Below are positions 7,995 to 15,570 of a stretch of 64,000 nt of DNA, in pieces (the stretch's first letter is position 1; the number at the start of each line of letters is the position of its first letter). The stretch covers positions 248,001 to 312,000 of the forward strand of contig NZ_LJCP01000007.1 of assembly GCF_001399755.1 (NCBI RefSeq), written 5' to 3'. The translations under genes and the position numbers were made by a program. This DNA is from Thiohalorhabdus denitrificans (GTDB taxonomy: Bacteria > Pseudomonadota > Gammaproteobacteria > Thiohalorhabdales > Thiohalorhabdaceae). The notes beneath the pieces were generated by a model. It worked only from the letters and a program-made list of their open reading frames with translations, searched no databases and was not told the DNA's origin.

Positions 7995-9947
7995 CTAGAA
8001 GTGCCAGTTCCAGGACAGCTGCCCTTCCGTCCACCAGTGATCGAGGAGGTGGCGCCGCGCGGCCTCCAGCCGTAGGGAATGGTTGCGGGTCAGGCGCACG
8101 CGCTGGTCGAGCCGCACGGAGCCCTCGGTGAAGGGGCTGCCCACCCCGAAACGCTGCAGGCGGCCGTGCAGGTGCACCCGCCAGCCGGGCAGGGGGTCGC
8201 CCACCACGCCGAGGCTGGGGCCGAGTCCCAGGGCGTAGCCCCGCTCCAGGGCGCCCGAGGCATCGGCGGTGCCCTCCAGCAGGGCGTAAACGATGCCCCG
8301 GCCGCCCAGGTCCCAGGCGATCCCCGCGCCGCCGTTTGTGCGCCAGCGCCACGGCCGTTCGTCCTCCTCCCCCTCCGGGTCGAAGGGGTAGCGGTCGGCG
8401 GCGGTGTTGATCTTCCAGGAGATGGGGCTGCGGAATTCGTCGCGGGGGGAGAGGGAGACGATGCTCGCCAGCTCCACCCGGTGGACCTCGGTGGAGGCGT
8501 CCCGGTCGTAGCGCCGCACCGCTAGGTCCAGCAGCTCGATCTTGGCCCCCTCCACGTAGCCCCCCTGGGGGTCCAGGAGGTCGTGGTAGGCGGGACGGAG
8601 GCCGATCTCCTGGTAGCCGTAGCCGTCCCGCAGGCCGGCGCCGAGCCGGAGCCGCGCGGAGCGGTGGCCCTCGTCGGGCCGGACCTCCGGGGACGGGGCC
8701 GGCTCGGTCACCCCGGGATGGTCCACCCGGCTGCGGGTGACCAGGATGGAGCGGGCCCGCTTGGCGCTTTCGTCGTCGCGCTCCTCGCCGGCGCGCAGGT
8801 AGCGCAGGTAGTGGTAGGCCAGCTCCAGGGTGCGGGCGGACTCTCCGGGAGGCAGGGCGGCCACGGCCTCGGCGTCCGGCCCCCTGCGCCCCTGGGCGAT
8901 CTCCTTGGCCAGCCGTTGGCGCGGAGGCTGGAGGTGGTTCCCGCGGTACAGCACCTGGGTCTCCAGGGCGGGGCGGTAGACGGGCTGCCCCATGAGCCCG
9001 GGGACCCGCCGGACGGCCCGCACCGTGTCGGCGGGGATGGCCCAGTAGTCGAACTGCTCGCTTAACGACAACGTCGGGCGCGCCGCCTCCATGAGGCCCA
9101 GGAGCTGGGAGGAGCAGTTCTCGCTGAAGAAGTAGTAGTCGAAGCGGATCCCCCGCAGCTCCCACAGGTGGCGCACCATGCGGTCCACCTCCTCCTGGGC
9201 GAAGTTGAGGGGGTACTCCCAGATGTCCCGGCTTTCCAGGTCGTTGTAGAGCTTGACCTTCTCGTAATAGGGGGCGATGGAGAAGCGCCCCGGGTAGAAG
9301 CCGGTGAGGCCCTTCATGGCGAACAGGAAGCCGCCGTCGTTGCCGGTGTCGGCCGCGTAGTTCACCGCGTAGGCGAGCATCCGGTTGCGGCGGGTCTGGT
9401 TCGGCCGGTCCAGGCGCAGCAGGGTGTGCCCGAACATGGAGGAGGGGTTGTTCAGGTAGGCGGCGGGGAAGACCAGCGTGACCCCCGCGGCGTTGAGCTG
9501 GTCCCGCCACCATTCGAAGCGGGGGCAGGGCCGCTCCGGCAGCCGGTCGGGGTCGAAGTCCAGCTTGCGCTTCAGCCACTGGTAGCGCGCGGGAAAGGCA
9601 CACTGGGGATGCTGGCGCCCCTCCTCCCCGGACTGGACCGGCTGGTGGGGGCTCGGTGGGCGGAAGAAGGCGCCGAGGGTGGCCTCCAGCTCCGCCCGGG
9701 GATCCGTCTTCCCCTCCGGGGCGAAGAAGAAATCGGGGTCGTCCGCCCGGCTCTCCCCGCCCGTCAGGCCCCCCTCGTAGTGGAGCAGGGCGCGCCATTG
9801 GGGGGATTCCGCCAGCCCTTGCTCCCGGGCGGTCTGGATTAGCTCCGCCAGGTAGGCGCCCTCCGCGCCAGCCGCCGGTGCGGGGCCGAGCAGCCCCAGG
9901 AGGAGCCCGAGCAGGGCCCGGGCGGAAAGCGAACGGTTGGCGGGCAC
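7995..9947 (-). CDS. DUF4105 (Lnb N-terminal periplasmic) domain protein
   Basis: 650 aa from a GTG at 9947; GGGGGAG precedes it at good spacing and it starts 2 nt after the stop of the BON gene, so the two are translationally coupled. The long open frame upstream overlaps the BON gene in another frame and is not coding. Signal peptide (LLGLLLGLLGPAPAAGA). The middle carries the DUF4105 signature: NPSSMFGHTLLRL, ANYAADTGNDGGF-type segment, and YYFFSENCSSQLL with a candidate catalytic His and Cys as in papain-like lipid-modifying enzymes. The C-terminal about 300 residues alternate in beta-barrel fashion and end in WNWHF, suggesting an outer-membrane barrel. Confidence 0.85.
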   Translation of the reverse strand: MPANRSLSARALLGLLLGLLGPAPAAGAEGAYLAELIQTAREQGLAESPQWRALLHYEGGLTGGESRADDPDFFFAPEGKTDPRAELEATLGAFFRPPSPHQPVQSGEEGRQHPQCAFPARYQWLKRKLDFDPDRLPERPCPRFEWWRDQLNAAGVTLVFPAAYLNNPSSMFGHTLLRLDRPNQTRRNRMLAYAVNYAADTGNDGGFLFAMKGLTGFYPGRFSIAPYYEKVKLYNDLESRDIWEYPLNFAQEEVDRMVRHLWELRGIRFDYYFFSENCSSQLLGLMEAARPTLSLSEQFDYWAIPADTVRAVRRVPGLMGQPVYRPALETQVLYRGNHLQPPRQRLAKEIAQGRRGPDAEAVAALPPGESARTLELAYHYLRYLRAGEERDDESAKRARSILVTRSRVDHPGVTEPAPSPEVRPDEGHRSARLRLGAGLRDGYGYQEIGLRPAYHDLLDPQGGYVEGAKIELLDLAVRRYDRDASTEVHRVELASIVSLSPRDEFRSPISWKINTAADRYPFDPEGEEDERPWRWRTNGGAGIAWDLGGRGIVYALLEGTADASGALERGYALGLGPSLGVVGDPLPGWRVHLHGRLQRFGVGSPFTEGSVRLDQRVRLTRNHSLRLEAARRHLLDHWWTEGQLSWNWHF

Positions 9948-9949
9948 GG

Positions 9950-10396
9950 TCAGGCTCCCCCGTCCACGGTGAGGGCGGAGACCACCCGGCGGGCCCCTTC
10001 CACCTGCTCCGCAGCGCTTACGGCGCGGGCGATCCGGTCCCAGCTTTCCAACTCGCCGCGCAGGGTGACCACGCCCTCGGAGACGTCCACGTTCACGGCG
10101 GCCAGGCTGCCCGCCCCAAGCACCCCGGACAGGGTGGTCTTCACCCGGGCCTGCAGTCCCCGGTCGGCCAGCCAGGAGCTGCTGCCCTCGCTCCACTCGC
10201 CGAGCTTCTCCCCCACGAAGCGGCCCTGCTCCTGCATGGAATCGCGGATCTCCCGGCCGAGATCCCCGAGCTCCTTGCGGATGCCGTTTTCCTCGGCCTT
10301 TTCGGCCTTTTCCGCCCCGCCTTCGGCGGCCACGGGCCCCGTCCAGGCCAGGGCCGCCACCGCCAGGGCCGCGGCGATTCCGATGCCTGCGCGCAT
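9950..10396 (-). CDS. Exported BON-domain protein
   Basis: 148 aa from ATG 10396 (GGGGG before it; in-frame codons further upstream lack a signal peptide). Signal peptide 1-25 (AAALAVAALAWTGPVAA), a charged Glu/Lys spacer (27-45), an amphipathic helix, and one BON domain at about 78-146 (VNVDVSEGVVTLRGELES, then ARAVSAAEQVEGARRVVS). BON domains bind phospholipid membranes, as in OsmY and DolP. Coupled to the DUF4105 gene downstream, so both probably serve the outer envelope. Confidence 0.85.
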   Translation of the reverse strand: MRAGIGIAAALAVAALAWTGPVAAEGGAEKAEKAEENGIRKELGDLGREIRDSMQEQGRFVGEKLGEWSEGSSSWLADRGLQARVKTTLSGVLGAGSLAAVNVDVSEGVVTLRGELESWDRIARAVSAAEQVEGARRVVSALTVDGGA

Positions 10397-10665
10397 GGTT
10401 CCCCCCGATTGCTCGAAAACGCTTGGTTCGCCTTTGCCCGGATGGGAACGCCCACCCCGGCGGGGTGCAAGGATAGGCCAAAAGCCACGCCGGATCACGT
10501 CCTTGGGAAAGAAGGGCGCGGGCCGGGGCTCCTTATGAATGGTATCCGCAAGGGATCTTCCGGGGGGTGGCTAGGATTTGCCCGGATTGCCGGTCTCTGC
10601 CCAGGTGTAAAGAATTTCTTCAGAACATTACCCACGGCGAACCCCAAGGGGGGAGGGCTCCCGCG

Positions 10666-10875
10666 ATGTCCTATCGGAAATCCGTCTTTTCCTATTTCGA
10701 TCCCGTCGAGGTCTGGCATTTCCATCCCGACTGCCCCGACTGGCCCGCGAAGGACTACGAGGAGCGCTTCTGGACCCCCTCCCATGGGCGATTCTGCGAC
10801 CGCTGCCTGGAAGAAGCCGGCCTTCGCACCTGCGAGCTGGAGGAGGCCCCCTCCGGATACCGCATGGCCGGCTGA
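10666..10875 (+). CDS. Small Cys/His-rich protein, possible zinc binder
   Basis: 69 aa from ATG 10666 with AAGGGGGGAGGG upstream; the in-frame ATG at 10567 lacks a ribosome site. Metal-ligand candidates are H18, H20, C23, C44, C47 (FCDRC) and C56, with aromatic residues in VWHFHPDCPDWP. The spacing suggests a single zinc site. It faces away from the BON gene. No named family recognised. Confidence 0.65.
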   Translation: MSYRKSVFSYFDPVEVWHFHPDCPDWPAKDYEERFWTPSHGRFCDRCLEEAGLRTCELEEAPSGYRMAG

Positions 10876-11386
10876 ACCGCATTCCCTCCCGGGGTCGCTC
10901 CGGACGCGGCCCATCCCTTTCCCGAGTAACCGCAAGCCCGATCTCCGGCCGAGGCGTAGGCGCATCCCCGGTACGCCCACCAAGCGGGGGAGACGCGTCC
11001 GGGCCCCTGGGCCGCGCTGGCCAGCCCCTGGCTGCAGCGCGCGGGAGCATTCCGCCAACGCCTCAAAGTGCCCCGGGTCCGCAAGCAAAACGCCCCCTGT
11101 ATTGCTCTCTGTAAAACGCCCCATACAGAAAATTCGGCATCTCCCGTATGCCCCACCTGTCATCCCTATTCCCGGGAACGTGGGCGCAAAAGGGGCCACA
11201 AAGAACTATAGGGTTACAGGTCCCAAGGGTATGGCGCAGGGATCCCTGTTCTCTTCCTTGTAAAAGGAAAGGACAGTACCAGCCCGGGTGGAGTAGGAAG
11301 CAGTGCCATATGAGCTGGCCCTAACAGAGTGAGCCGGGCCTTTGGAGGCCCGGAAAAGCGACACGGCTCGCTTAATGGAGGTGAAA
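10876..11386. other. 510-nt intergenic region
   Basis: No convincing ORF. Contains a 10-nt direct repeat AAAACGCCCC (near 11088 and 11113) interleaved with CTGTAT/ATACAG, a CAGGGATCCCTG palindrome near 11237, and a hairpin (GCCGGGCC / GGCCCGG-type) just before the beta-barrel gene's ribosome site. It may hold the promoter and a structured leader for the 11387 gene; no known riboswitch was recognised. Confidence 0.4.
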
Positions 11387-11920
11387 ATGTCTATTCATCG
11401 TTTGATACTGGCAGGGGCGCTCATGGGTGTGGCTCCAACCGTGGTTTGGGCCCAGGAAGCGGACAGATACGGTCCGGTGAAGGGCGACCAGGAGGTCACC
11501 CTCTCCGGAACGGGCACCAGCGACACGGAGTTCGAGAACAACCGCATGGGAATCTCCGGCTCCTATGGTATGTACTTCCGGGACCGGCTGAAGTTCAGTC
11601 TCCGGCAACAGCTGAATGTGGTGGACCTGCCCGGGGACAACGCGTGGAGCGGCTCCACGCGCGTCGCCGCCGACTACCACTTCGATCTCGGTCGGTGGTG
11701 GCCCTATGTGGGCGCCCAATTCGGCTTCATCTACGGGGATGGCGTGCAGGAGACCATGATCGCCGGGCCCGACGCGGGCGTTAAGTACTACGTCCACGAG
11801 GACACCTTCGCCTTCTTCGAGACGGAGTACCAGGTGCTGTTCGAAAGCGCCGACGAGGCGGAGGCCCTGATCGATGACGGTGCCTGGGTGCACACCGTGG
11901 GGGTGGGCTTCAACTTCTAG
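11387..11920 (+). CDS. Small outer-membrane beta-barrel protein
   Basis: 177 aa from ATG 11387 (TGGAGGTG 4 nt upstream). Signal peptide 1-21 (ILAGALMGVAPTVVWA). The mature part alternates polar and hydrophobic residues (MGISGSYGMYFRDRLKFSL, STRVAADYHFDLGRWWPYVGAQFG) and ends in an aromatic residue (VGVGFNF), the usual outer-membrane insertion signal. About eight strands, like OmpW/OmpX-size barrels. The gene stands alone. Ligand or role unknown. Confidence 0.75.
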   Translation: MSIHRLILAGALMGVAPTVVWAQEADRYGPVKGDQEVTLSGTGTSDTEFENNRMGISGSYGMYFRDRLKFSLRQQLNVVDLPGDNAWSGSTRVAADYHFDLGRWWPYVGAQFGFIYGDGVQETMIAGPDAGVKYYVHEDTFAFFETEYQVLFESADEAEALIDDGAWVHTVGVGFNF

Positions 11921-12056
11921 GAGGAGACTCGGACCGCGCGGCCCCGTTCCGCCCCGTCCGGGGCGGGACGGGGGTCCATTGCGGGCCCATCGCCCCCTTG
12001 GTTTCCCGGTTCGCAGGAAGGGAACGGGCAAGGGGCCTCATGCGTCGGAACGAGCG

Positions 12057-12422
12057 ATGGATGAAGCCGATTCGCCGATTACCAGCCTGAGCGCCGTTAC
12101 CATCGGCGTCTCCAACATGGCCCGGTCCGTGGCCTTCTACCGGGGGCTGGGCTTTGTCGTGCGCCACGGCGGGGAAACCGAGTCCTTCACCAGCTTCTAC
12201 GCCGGCTCCGGCTACCTGAACCTGGCCCTCTACCCGGAGCGCTCGCCCCATTGGTGGGGCCGGGTGATCTTCTACGTGGAGGACGTGGACCGCCATTACC
12301 GGCGGGTCCTGGAGCGCGGCATCCGGCCGGAGCGGGCCCCGGAGGATGCCCCCTGGGGGGAGCGGTATTTCCACGTCATCGATCCCGACGGCCACGAGGT
12401 CAGCTTCGCCCACCCCCTCTGA
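12057..12422 (+). CDS. VOC family (glyoxalase/bleomycin-resistance fold) protein
   Basis: 121 aa; ATG at 12057 gives a normal VOC start. Two beta-alpha-beta-beta-beta modules: SAVTIGVSNMARSVAFYRGLGF (12-33) and VIFYVEDVDRHYRRVLERGI (about 70-89), ending FHVIDPDGHEVSFAHP. The pattern is that of metal-dependent lyases, dioxygenases and resistance proteins; the short length matches one domain that dimerises. No neighbour hints at the substrate. Confidence 0.85.
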   Translation: MDEADSPITSLSAVTIGVSNMARSVAFYRGLGFVVRHGGETESFTSFYAGSGYLNLALYPERSPHWWGRVIFYVEDVDRHYRRVLERGIRPERAPEDAPWGERYFHVIDPDGHEVSFAHPL

Positions 12423-12456
12423 GCCCGGCCGGGACCCGCTTCCCGGGAAGGGGCCG

Positions 12457-12669
12457 CTAGTCCCCCCGGAAGCACTGCTCCGCTTCGCTACGCGCCCAGA
12501 GGTTGGTCTCCAGGCTCTCCCCCCACAGCTCGGCCCGGGCCGCGGAGCGGGCCAAGCGCTCCTCCGTCTCCGTAGCCTCGCTCCAGGAGCGCCCGGAGGC
12601 GCGCTCGAAGATGCGGATCGCCCGGGACTGCACGGCTTCCTCCTCCGGGGCCGGGGCGGGGTAGGTCAT
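12457..12669 (-). CDS. Small hypothetical acidic protein
   Basis: 70 aa. Its ATG overlaps the stop of the flavin-fold gene (ATGA), so it is translated from the same mRNA. Ala/Glu-rich and helical, with no signal. No family recognised. The coupled start is the main evidence that it is real. Confidence 0.55.
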   Translation of the reverse strand: MTYPAPAPEEEAVQSRAIRIFERASGRSWSEATETEERLARSAARAELWGESLETNLWARSEAEQCFRGD

Positions 12670-13217
12670 GGGGTTTCTTCCTTGATTTGCCGGGCTTCGG
12701 CGGGGACCAGGCGGGGGATGCGCTTGGAGCAGTTGCCGAAGACCTGCTCGGGCGTGACCCGAACAAAGCGCTGGGCCGTGGGCCAGGTGTCGGAGTAGGC
12801 CCCGGGGTCCTCGACGACCTCCGCGGCGCCGTTCACCCGCACCCGCAGGGCGTTCTCGAAGTCGATGAACAGCATGCCGATGCGGGGATTGACCAACAGG
12901 TTTCCCAGGGAGTTGAAGAGGTTGTTGCCGCTGAAGTCGGGGAACACCAGGGTCCGCTCGTCGAGGACCCGCACGGCGGGCTGGGGCCGGCCCTCGGGGT
13001 CCGGCTCCGTGGACCGGAAGCTGGCGTCGCAGTTGCCGTCCGCGTCCGCGGAGGCGATGAAGAAGAAGGGCCGGGCCTCCAGGAACTCCGCGATCGGCGC
13101 GTTGATCCGCTCCCTGAACATCTGGTTCAGGGCGGCCTCCGGCCAGGCGTCTGGCCCGGCAAAGCGCTCCTGGGCGGTCCGTTCCCCGGGGTGAAGCAGT
13201 TCGTCTCGCTTGCGCAT
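12666..13217 (-). CDS. Pyridoxamine 5'-phosphate oxidase-fold (FMN-binding) protein
   Basis: 183 aa. Split-barrel flavin-binding pattern: EARPFFFIASADADGNCDASFRS (strand 1-2), RTLVFPDFSGNNLFNSLGNLLVNPRIGMLFIDF (core), RVRVNGAAEVVEDP, and FVRVTPEQVFGNCSKRIPRL at the end. This subgroup of PNPOx-like proteins acts on unknown substrates rather than making PLP. A TetR-type operator (AAACAA-N4-TTGTTT at 13233-13248) lies just upstream, and the tetR gene follows on the same strand. The small gene 12457-12669 is coupled to it. Confidence 0.85.
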   Translation of the reverse strand: MRKRDELLHPGERTAQERFAGPDAWPEAALNQMFRERINAPIAEFLEARPFFFIASADADGNCDASFRSTEPDPEGRPQPAVRVLDERTLVFPDFSGNNLFNSLGNLLVNPRIGMLFIDFENALRVRVNGAAEVVEDPGAYSDTWPTAQRFVRVTPEQVFGNCSKRIPRLVPAEARQIKEETP

Positions 13218-13232
13218 GGTTAGTGCCTATAC

Positions 13233-13248
13233 AAACAAACGATTGTTT
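13233..13248. promoter_or_regulatory. TetR-type operator, site 1
   Basis: Perfect inverted repeat AAACAA-ACGA-TTGTTT, 16 nt upstream of the ATG of the flavin-fold gene. It shares CAAACG-N-TTG with two other sites in this locus, one before the tetR gene and one before the haem-oxygenase-like gene. Confidence 0.65.
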
Positions 13249-13286
13249 ACTTTACCGCGCCGAGGCCCGGCGCGGAAGGCCGGGGC

Positions 13287-13838
13287 CTAAAGGAGCTCGG
13301 CGAGCTCGTCGCAGGCGCGGTCCAGGGGGCCGGTGTCGCCGCAGATGCGCAGCCACAGCACCGCTCCCTCGATGCGGGCCACGGCGTCGTTGGCCAGGCG
13401 CTGGGCTTCCTCCGGCCCGTAGGCGGATTGGAGGACGTGGGCCAGAGCCGCGGTCCACTCCTCGAAGAAGGCGCGGATCCGGTCGGCGAAGGGCAGCGTG
13501 GCCTCGGCCACCTCCAGCCCCATGTGGCCCATCAGGCAGCCCCGGGTCTCCAGGAAGTAGGCCCGGGTGGCCTCCATGATGGCGTGCCAGCGCACGGAAG
13601 CGGGCCGGCTCTCGTCGTAGGCGCGGTCCGCCACCATTCCACGCAGCTTCTCGCCCACCCGGGCCAGGATGGCCAGGGCCAGCTCCTCCTTGCTGGGGAA
13701 GTAGTAATACAGGCTGCCCTTGAGCAGACCCGTGGCCTTGGCGATGTCCGCCATGGTGGTATTGCCGTACCCCTTTTGGCGGAAGAGGGTCTCCGCCTCC
13801 TCGAGCACGGCCTCGCGGTCGGTTTTCCTTTGTGGCAT
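13287..13838 (-). CDS. TetR/AcrR family transcriptional regulator
   Basis: 183 aa from ATG 13838. N-terminal TetR helix-turn-helix at about 26-50 (TTMADIAKATGLLKGSLYYYFPSKEEL split by family spacing), preceded by AVLEEAETLFRQKGYGN. The C-terminal ligand-binding domain resembles the TetR_C group with RGCLMGHMGLEVAE, often found with oxidoreductases. A CCAA-N3-TTGG palindrome sits 14 nt upstream, and related sites occur before the two neighbouring operons, so autoregulation plus control of those genes is inferred. Confidence 0.9.
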   Translation of the reverse strand: MPQRKTDREAVLEEAETLFRQKGYGNTTMADIAKATGLLKGSLYYYFPSKEELALAILARVGEKLRGMVADRAYDESRPASVRWHAIMEATRAYFLETRGCLMGHMGLEVAEATLPFADRIRAFFEEWTAALAHVLQSAYGPEEAQRLANDAVARIEGAVLWLRICGDTGPLDRACDELAELL

Positions 13839-13851
13839 GAGGGGGTCCTTA

Positions 13852-13862
13852 CCAACGTTTGG
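13852..13862. promoter_or_regulatory. TetR-type operator, site 2
   Basis: CCAACGTTTGG (CCAA-N3-TTGG inverted repeat) 14 nt before the tetR start codon. On the minus strand it reads CAAACGTTGG, matching the CAAACG-N-TTG core of the other sites but with a spacer one base shorter. Confidence 0.5.
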
Positions 13863-13938
13863 CGGAATTCTTCGGAGGGTGGAGCCTTTTGTCAAATCCG
13901 GGTGGGTGGGGGTGGGGCAATCATTGGAGGTTGGCGGC

Positions 13939-14229
13939 TCATTTTTGGACGATAATGGCCCAGTTTTCAGTCTCCTGGGCGAAATCCAAGAACCGGTAGC
14001 CCTTCTCGTCGCACCAGGCGCGTACGTCGTCCCCGCACGGCGGGTAGTCCACCAGGAGCTTGGCGGTGGTCCCGTGCTCAAGGGAATCCATGGCCTGGTT
14101 GATGGCCAGGAGATAGCCGGGGCAGGTCTGGCCGCGGACGTCGATGGCGGTGGTGCCGTCGTCCTGGGGCGTGACCGCGGCGTAAATGGTTTTTTCGGGG
14201 TCCTTCCGCTTTCTTCCGAAGAGTCGCAT
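13939..14229 (-). CDS. TusA-like (SirA/YedF) sulfur-carrier family protein
   Basis: 96 aa from ATG 14229 (GGGAGCG upstream). The TusA fold is visible: VRGQTCPGYLLAINQAMDSL (32-50) with the sulfur-binding Cys at 36, then ATTAKLLVDYPPCGDDVRAWCDEKGY-type second half. The canonical CPxP is CPGY here, and two extra Cys (65 and 73) occur. TusA proteins relay persulfide sulfur in tRNA thiolation or sulfur oxidation. It lies between the haem-oxygenase-like gene and tetR on the same strand, after a strong hairpin (14261-14282). Confidence 0.85.
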   Translation of the reverse strand: MRLFGRKRKDPEKTIYAAVTPQDDGTTAIDVRGQTCPGYLLAINQAMDSLEHGTTAKLLVDYPPCGDDVRAWCDEKGYRFLDFAQETENWAIIVQK

Positions 14230-14260
14230 GGGTGTCGCTCCCTTACCGCTCAAACCATGC

Positions 14261-14282
14261 GTGGGCCGGGGGCCCGGCCCAC
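14261..14282. terminator. Hairpin between haem-oxygenase-like and TusA-like genes
   Basis: GTGGGCCGGG / CCCGGCCCAC, a perfect 10-bp stem with a 2-nt loop. No T-run; it may partly stop or process the upstream transcript so the two genes are expressed at different levels. Confidence 0.5.
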
Positions 14283-14295
14283 GCCACCGTTGCGC

Positions 14296-15132
14296 TCACG
14301 AGGCCATGGGGGCCTTCCAGAGCTTCATCTGCTCGTCCCAGAACTGGGACCACAGGCCCAGGTAGTGCTCGGCCTTGGTCCGGACGGGCTCGTACTGCTC
14401 CGGGGTGAGGGCCTGCATGAGGATGTACCAGAGGTCGTCCTCGTGGTCATCGTCGTAGGCGGTCCACTCCTCCTCGTCGCTGGTGCCGTGGAACTCGTAG
14501 TAGCCGTCCTTCACGTCGATCCCCACCGCCATGACCGCCTCGCGCAGGGGCGGGCTGAACAGGACCACCTGCTTCTCCGCGATGGTGAGGAAAAGGGTGA
14601 GCACGGCCAGATCCTGGTAGGCCGACTCCAGGTTGTGGTGCAGGGCGTCCGCCACGGGCGTCGGGGTGTAGGTCTCCCGTTCCTCGCGGCCGACACCGAG
14701 CTGGTCCAGCAGGTCCTCGAAGAGGGGGTAGTGGGCCAGGGCGGGGTTGCCCCGGTAGTAGCCCGCCTGGTCCACCCCCGGCCGGAACCCGAACTCGTCC
14801 AGGGCGTTCAGGGTCAGCAGGAAGCGGGACGGCATCTTGCTCCCCGGCCCCAGACGGCTCTCCACCTGCTTGGTGAGCAGCTGGGCGATGAGCAGGGCGT
14901 CGGTGAAGATCTTGACCCCCGCGTGCCGGTATTCGAGATGGATCCGGGCCAGGTCCTCCTTGGTGAACTGGCCGTCCGCCAGGGCTCGGCCGGCGGAGTG
15001 TCCCACCAGGCGATGGTTGTGGATGGTCTCCTGCAGCTCCTGGACGAAGCCTCGGTTCCGCTCCCAGAGGTCGGGGGGAACGGTGGCTTGGATGGCTTGC
15101 TTGGCCAGACGGCGGGGGTTGTCGAGGTCCAT
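14296..15132 (-). CDS. Haem-oxygenase-like fold protein (TenA/HDO-type, possible di-iron enzyme)
   Basis: 278 aa, nearly all helical. Candidate metal ligands in the order seen for haem-oxygenase-like diiron oxidases are E67 and H70 (HLEYRH), E186 (TIAEKQ), H215 and D219 (FHGTSDEEE). The last ligand of the usual H-x3-D-x2-H motif is Glu222 here. Relatives include TenA, PqqC and iron-containing redox enzymes; the reaction cannot be told. A strong sigma-70 promoter and a TetR-type operator lie directly upstream, and the TusA-like gene follows. Co-regulation with the flavin-fold protein is inferred. Confidence 0.75.
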   Translation of the reverse strand: MDLDNPRRLAKQAIQATVPPDLWERNRGFVQELQETIHNHRLVGHSAGRALADGQFTKEDLARIHLEYRHAGVKIFTDALLIAQLLTKQVESRLGPGSKMPSRFLLTLNALDEFGFRPGVDQAGYYRGNPALAHYPLFEDLLDQLGVGREERETYTPTPVADALHHNLESAYQDLAVLTLFLTIAEKQVVLFSPPLREAVMAVGIDVKDGYYEFHGTSDEEEWTAYDDDHEDDLWYILMQALTPEQYEPVRTKAEHYLGLWSQFWDEQMKLWKAPMAS

Positions 15133-15149
15133 GAGGTGCTCCCTTTTTT

Positions 15150-15163
15150 AACAAACGGTTGGT
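15150..15163. promoter_or_regulatory. TetR-type operator, site 3
   Basis: AACAAACGGTTGGT, containing CAA-ACGG-TTG, located between the -10 element and the ATG of the haem-oxygenase-like gene, where bound repressor would block transcription. Confidence 0.6.
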
Positions 15164-15171
15164 CCCTTTCA

Positions 15172-15200
15172 TATAAAACGCAGGGAATAACCGGTGTCAA
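15172..15200 (-). promoter_or_regulatory. Sigma-70 promoter of the haem-oxygenase-like gene
   Basis: On the minus strand, TTGACA (15200-15195), a 17-nt spacer, then TTTATA (15177-15172): a consensus -35, ideal spacing and a good -10. Transcription would start near 15165, inside operator site 3. An inverted repeat ATATAAAAC/GTTTTATAT (15171-15179 and 15206-15214) overlaps it. Confidence 0.7.
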
Positions 15201-15373
15201 CAACGGTTTTATATCAACAAATTAGAACCTTTTGATGGTTGGGCCGCCGAGGGAGGCTCCGCCAGTGGTAAGGGGGGCAAGCCCGAATCGGGGAACCAGG
15301 GGTTGCCCTTTGGCGACGCAACGTATAGAAGAGGGCCCAATCAAAGAATCCGGACCAAGAGGAGGAGAAACCA

Positions 15374-15481
15374 GTGGGCTTTATTCTTGTAGGACTGGCT
15401 CTGCTGCTGGGCCTGATCGGGCTGGGGATGGCCGTGACCGTGCTCATCACGGGTATCCAGGCGGGCTCCGGCGCGCATTAA
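15374..15481 (+). CDS. Tiny one-helix membrane peptide
   Basis: 35 aa from a GTG at 15374 with GAGGAGG at ideal distance. Residues 3-27 form a single hydrophobic helix (GFILVGLALLLGLIGLGMA), and the tail is short (TGIQAGSGAH). A textbook terminator follows 27 nt after the stop. Ribosome site, codon use and terminator together make a real gene likely. Comparable one-helix peptides act as subunits of membrane oxidases or transporters, but no partner is adjacent. Confidence 0.7.
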   Translation: MGFILVGLALLLGLIGLGMAVTVLITGIQAGSGAH

Positions 15482-15508
15482 GCCCCGGCAGGCTTTCGCA
15501 TAAAGAAG

Positions 15509-15537
15509 GGCCAGCGGTCAGCCGCTGGCCTTTTTTT
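15509..15537 (+). terminator. Intrinsic terminator of the 15374 peptide gene
   Basis: GGCCAGCGG / CCGCTGGCC with loop TCAG, followed by seven T. Confidence 0.95.
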
Positions 15538-15570
15538 GCGTGGTTTCCAGCCCGGCCTCCGGCGTGGGGG

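Noticed and set aside
9948-10481. N-terminal 178 residues of the long frame containing the DUF4105 gene
   Set aside because: Overlaps the BON gene in another frame, has no protein-like pattern, and a signal peptide with a good ribosome site appears at the GTG at 9947.
10876-11386. Leader before the beta-barrel gene considered as a c-di-GMP or other known riboswitch
   Set aside because: The conserved core sequences of the known classes were not found.
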